Source: Gammaproteobacteria bacterium
GTDB taxonomy: Bacteria; Pseudomonadota; Gammaproteobacteria; Pseudomonadales; Azotimanducaceae
DNA length: 8,303 nucleotides
Reading direction: 5' to 3'
NCBI GenBank assembly: GCA_026706425.1
Contig: JAPOYW010000359.1
Location: 1-8,303 of the forward strand
The notes under the pieces were generated by a model. The model was not told the origin of the DNA and did no database searches. It saw nothing but the letters and a program-made list of their open reading frames with translations. Positions 5,936 through 8,303 of this stretch are shown here, piece by piece. The stretch's first letter is position 1. Each line of letters opens with the position of its first letter. Position numbers and translations under genes: made by a program.

Positions 5936-7177
5936 CTAGACCAGTAATCGGTAGGGTGACTCGAGGAAGTCGCGGACCGCTGCGAGGAACTCGGCAGCAG
6001 GCGCGCCGTCTAGGACGCGGTGATCCCAGGTCAGCGACAGTCGCATCATGGCGGCCTTGACGGCGGTCTCGCCTTCCCATCGAAGGCCGTCGTAGATGCG
6101 CCCGACACCGAGAATGCCCGCCTGAGGCGGATTGAGTATCGGCGTGAAGGTATCGACGCCGTACATGCCGAGGGACGTGACGGTGAAGGTACCCCCCTCG
6201 ACGTCGTCAAGGGTCCACTTGCCGTCCCGGGCACGCGTCGCGAGTTCGGCGGAATGAGTGGCGATCTCCTTCAGCGATTTGGACTGCGCATCCTTGATGA
6301 CCGGCACGATCAGACCTTCGTCTAGGGCCACGGCGAGGCCGATGTGTACGGCCTCGAACCGCACGAGGACGTCGTCCTTGAGGGCCGAATTCATGGCTGG
6401 GTGTTGGCCGAGCGCCTTGGTCGCTGCCGCGAGCACGAGGTCGGTGTAGGTCACGCGAATGCCGCCGCCTTCCCACTCGGCGACCAGATCGCCACGTAGC
6501 TTCACGGCATCGTCCATGGCGACTTCCATGTCCATGGTGAGTTGGGCGGTGTCCCGCAGACTGCCATGCATGCGCTCGCCGATGGTCCGTCGCATGCCGG
6601 TCAGCGGTGTCGAGGAACCGCCTTGGGGTCCGGCAGGCGCGTTCGCCGCCGCGTCTGCCACCGCTTGGACATCCTCCTTCGTGATGCGCCCCCTCGGGCC
6701 CGTACCGGTGACGTTGGCGAGGTCGACGCCGAGTTCGCCGGCGAGTTTGCGGGCAACCGGCGACGCGGCGATGCGGCCCCCGGCCCGGCGGGGCTTTGCT
6801 GCGGGCTCTTTCTTGCGAGGGGCAGGCCCCTCGCGCTCCCCGGCTGAGGGCTCTTGGGGTTTGTCATTCGCACTCGCTTCGCCGGCTACGGCGATATCGA
6901 GTTTCGGCTTGGGTGTCGGGAGCACGTCGGGGATGGTCTCGTCGTCGGCGTAGATGAAGCCGACGACATCGCCCGGCTTGCACGTCGTTCCGGCGTCCGC
7001 CAGGTGTTTCACGGTACCCGCCGTCTCGGCGTCGACATCGAGGTTGACCTTTTCCGTCTCCAGCCGATACAGCATTTCCCCCGGTTCGACGCGGTCGCCG
7101 TCGGCGACGTACCACTCTTCCACCGTACCCTCCTCCATGGTCATGCCGACCTTGACGAGGTAGATCTCCGATGGCAT
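5936..7177 (-). CDS. Dihydrolipoamide acyltransferase (E2) of a 2-oxoacid/acetoin dehydrogenase complex
   Basis: A 413-residue E2 core subunit that accepts an acyl group from E1 on its lipoyl arm and passes it to coenzyme A. Domains in order: one lipoyl domain (about 2-77) with lipoylated Lys43 in ETEKVNLDV; an Ala/Pro/Lys-rich flexible linker (about 85-133); a peripheral subunit-binding domain (about 135-172, RIAASPVARKLA to GRITKEDV); a second short linker; and the catalytic domain (about 188-413) with DHRVLDG carrying His386 and Asp390. All parts needed for activity are present. It follows the AcoX-type gene by 24 bases with a strong AAGGAG, and abuts the ABC exporter gene. Together with the E1 beta end upstream, the context points to acetoin dehydrogenase (AcoC role) or a related complex. 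Pyruvate or branched-chain substrates cannot be excluded, because E2 sequence alone does not decide this. No E3 gene is present here. Confidence 0.9.
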   Translation of the reverse strand: MPSEIYLVKVGMTMEEGTVEEWYVADGDRVEPGEMLYRLETEKVNLDVDAETAGTVKHLADAGTTCKPGDVVGFIYADDETIPDVLPTPKPKLDIAVAGEASANDKPQEPSAGEREGPAPRKKEPAAKPRRAGGRIAASPVARKLAGELGVDLANVTGTGPRGRITKEDVQAVADAAANAPAGPQGGSSTPLTGMRRTIGERMHGSLRDTAQLTMDMEVAMDDAVKLRGDLVAEWEGGGIRVTYTDLVLAAATKALGQHPAMNSALKDDVLVRFEAVHIGLAVALDEGLIVPVIKDAQSKSLKEIATHSAELATRARDGKWTLDDVEGGTFTVTSLGMYGVDTFTPILNPPQAGILGVGRIYDGLRWEGETAVKAAMMRLSLTWDHRVLDGAPAAEFLAAVRDFLESPYRLLV

Positions 7178-7184
7178 GGGCTCT

Positions 7185-7190
7185 CTCCTT
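7185..7190 (-). promoter_or_regulatory. Strong Shine-Dalgarno of the E2 gene
   Basis: On the minus strand AAGGAG lies seven bases before the ATG at 7177. It is the best ribosome-binding site in the window and suggests E2 is made at a higher rate than its neighbours, in line with the many E2 copies per complex. Confidence 0.7.
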
Positions 7191-7201
7191 AGCTTTTGGC
7201 G

Positions 7202-8173
7202 TTATCGACCGCCGCAGGCGACGGCCCGGGCCAGGACTTTTCTCACGTCGACAACCCACGGCCCGTCTCGAAGGGCACGAAACGTGGCGGTCTGTCCGGA
7301 TGCGAGAACCCGTTCCCGTTCCCCGTCGAACGCGAGTACGCCGGGGCCCGTGAGTCGCATGGGTTCTCCCAGCATCGCGGTCCGGGTTTGTCCAAGGCCG
7401 ATCGACTCGAATCGACCCGGTGCCAGCGCCGCGACCACCCGACGGGGAGATGCACCGTCGAAGCGGAGTGTGAGGGCCGCGTCATCGCGCTCGGAGAGGG
7501 GGTGGGCGAACCCGCCTACCGAGGTCATCCCGACGCCGGCCGGATCGGCCCGGGTCAGCATGGCGCCGACGAGCTTGGCGGGATCGTCCAATGCTCGTGC
7601 CCCGACGAATCGATCATGGGTCAGCACCGCATCGATGAGCGCGAGGTCCGGCGGTTCCCCATCGATGTCGACGTGGATGACCTTGGCCCGCTCCGCGACC
7701 GCCTCGATCGGGATTCTCCGGCTCACCAGGAGACCTGCGGCGGCACCAGCGGTGGTCGCTTCCCGCATGACGGGAAAGGCGTTGTTGGTGCCCGTGGACA
7801 ACGGAATCAACGGCGCGTCGAGCCAACCCTTTGCGAATGCCCGGTTGGTACCGTCGCCACCGAGCGTCACGACAGCCCCGGCCCCGCGCATCGCGACTGC
7901 GGCATTGGTGGTGTCGACCGCCTTCCCGTTGGTCTCCACGTCGACGGCCTCGCCATCGAACCCAAGTTCGACGAGCGCAGACTCGACGAGTCGGTTGGCG
8001 TCGGCGAGATATCGAATCGGCGCGTCGCTCATTGCGCGCAATCCGATCAGGCAGCGCCGCACCATGGCGGTCTTCTCCTGGTTGTCGAACACCGAAGCGC
8101 GGGCGGTGACGCGCCGGATGTCCTTGCCGGAGGCGGGATTCGCGACGAAGCCGACTGCGCCTCGACAAGGCAT
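7202..8173 (-). CDS. acoX: AcoX-type ATP-NAD kinase-like protein of an acetoin dehydrogenase cluster
   Basis: A 323-residue cytoplasmic protein of the NAD kinase/diacylglycerol kinase-like superfamily. The start AVGFVANPASGKDIRR (6-21) and SVFDNQEKTAMVRR (27-40) are characteristic of AcoX proteins. VTLGGDGTNRAF (102-113) is the nucleotide-binding GGDGT motif, and LSTGTNNAFP (125-134) corresponds to the second conserved NAD-kinase-like loop. AcoX was first described in aco gene clusters of acetoin-degrading bacteria; its reaction has not been established as far as I know. The intact GGDGT motif suggests it binds a nucleotide and may phosphorylate something, but not necessarily NAD. It starts nine bases after the E1 beta stop and ends 24 bases before E2, so all three are likely co-transcribed. 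The first Met is supported by the short gap and by the motif beginning at residue 6. Confidence 0.82.
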   Translation of the reverse strand: MPCRGAVGFVANPASGKDIRRVTARASVFDNQEKTAMVRRCLIGLRAMSDAPIRYLADANRLVESALVELGFDGEAVDVETNGKAVDTTNAAVAMRGAGAVVTLGGDGTNRAFAKGWLDAPLIPLSTGTNNAFPVMREATTAGAAAGLLVSRRIPIEAVAERAKVIHVDIDGEPPDLALIDAVLTHDRFVGARALDDPAKLVGAMLTRADPAGVGMTSVGGFAHPLSERDDAALTLRFDGASPRRVVAALAPGRFESIGLGQTRTAMLGEPMRLTGPGVLAFDGERERVLASGQTATFRALRDGPWVVDVRKVLARAVACGGR

Positions 8174-8182
8174 GCTTCGGGT

Positions 8183-8303
8183 CTATGCGCCGATCAGCGA
8201 GCGCGACTCGGCGACGATCTTGTCCGCGTTCGGCAGAGAGGGTTGCTCGAGTACCGCGCTGCACGGCACCGGCGAGAAGGGCGCGCGCACCCGAGAGACG
8301 GGG
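8183..8303 (-). CDS. E1 beta subunit of a thiamine-diphosphate-dependent dehydrogenase, C-terminal fragment
   Basis: Only the last 39 codons and the TAG lie in the window; the rest is beyond its end. The visible residues include RVRAPFSPVPCSAVLEQPSLP followed by a short helix-like tail ending in SLIGA. This resembles the extreme C-terminus of E1 beta subunits (pyruvate, acetoin or branched-chain type), where a V-x-x-P-x-x-P-V-P-x-S-x-x-L-E pattern is common. The identification is helped by context: an AcoX-type gene follows after nine bases, then E2. By the usual order, E1 alpha should lie further upstream, outside the window. The match is short, so the call rests on motif and neighbours together. 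Confidence 0.65.
   Translation of the reverse strand, partial: PVSRVRAPFSPVPCSAVLEQPSLPNADKIVAESRSLIGA

Noticed and set aside
4806..6080. Minus-strand open frame of 424 codons overlapping the ABC exporter and E2
   Set aside because: It is a shadow frame on the same strand, rich in Arg, Pro and His, with no domain. The exporter frame has all ATPase motifs.
1..8303. Mobile element, phage or defence island
   Set aside because: There is no integrase, transposase, terminal repeat, toxin-antitoxin pair or CRISPR repeat, and codon and base use look even across the genes.

Overview
The window is GC-rich bacterial DNA with tightly packed genes, several GTG starts, and spacers between co-oriented genes of 25 bases or less. 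Protein types (a C13-type lipoprotein peptidase, an AcoX-type protein beside lipoamide-linked dehydrogenase subunits, an Atm1/HMT1-type exporter, an adrenodoxin-type ferredoxin) fit a Pseudomonadota genome. No marker gene fixes the lineage. Apart from the two cut ends, all identified genes look intact. No tRNA, rRNA, CRISPR array, transposase or integrase is visible.

Layout. (1) 1-881, plus strand: a predicted lipoprotein of the legumain-like C13 peptidase family, with a good Shine-Dalgarno before a GTG start. (2) 882-1260: the only long gene-free stretch. It has lower GC, a widely spaced perfect inverted repeat that could close a branched RNA fold, and small hairpins next to both flanking stop codons. 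(3) 1261-2637, minus strand: a cytoplasmic formylglycine-type sulfatase. (4) 2638-2686: a 49-base divergent intergenic region with a possible sigma70 promoter for the sulfatase. (5) 2687-3895, plus strand: a two-gene unit of class I fructose-bisphosphate aldolase (Fda type) and a [2Fe-2S] ferredoxin, closed by a strong 14-bp stem-loop. (6) 8303-4037, minus strand: an operon cut by the window edge. In transcription order it holds the C-terminus of a 2-oxoacid/acetoin dehydrogenase E1 beta subunit, an AcoX-type ATP-NAD kinase-like protein, a lipoyl-bearing E2 acyltransferase, and an Atm1/HMT1-type ABC exporter whose ATG directly abuts the E2 stop codon.

How the genes work together. The minus-strand operon is best read as part of a thiamine-diphosphate-dependent dehydrogenase complex. 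E1 (beta end visible; alpha presumably upstream) would decarboxylate or cleave the substrate, and E2 would carry the acyl group on lipoate to CoA. AcoX is a long-known but poorly understood companion of acetoin dehydrogenase genes, so acetoin or a related substrate is more likely than housekeeping pyruvate dehydrogenase, though this is not proven. The exporter is an unusual tail gene. The aldolase-ferredoxin pair is also unusual. No wholly new system is evident. The points most worth checking are these odd pairings, the C13 lipoprotein and the structured spacer.
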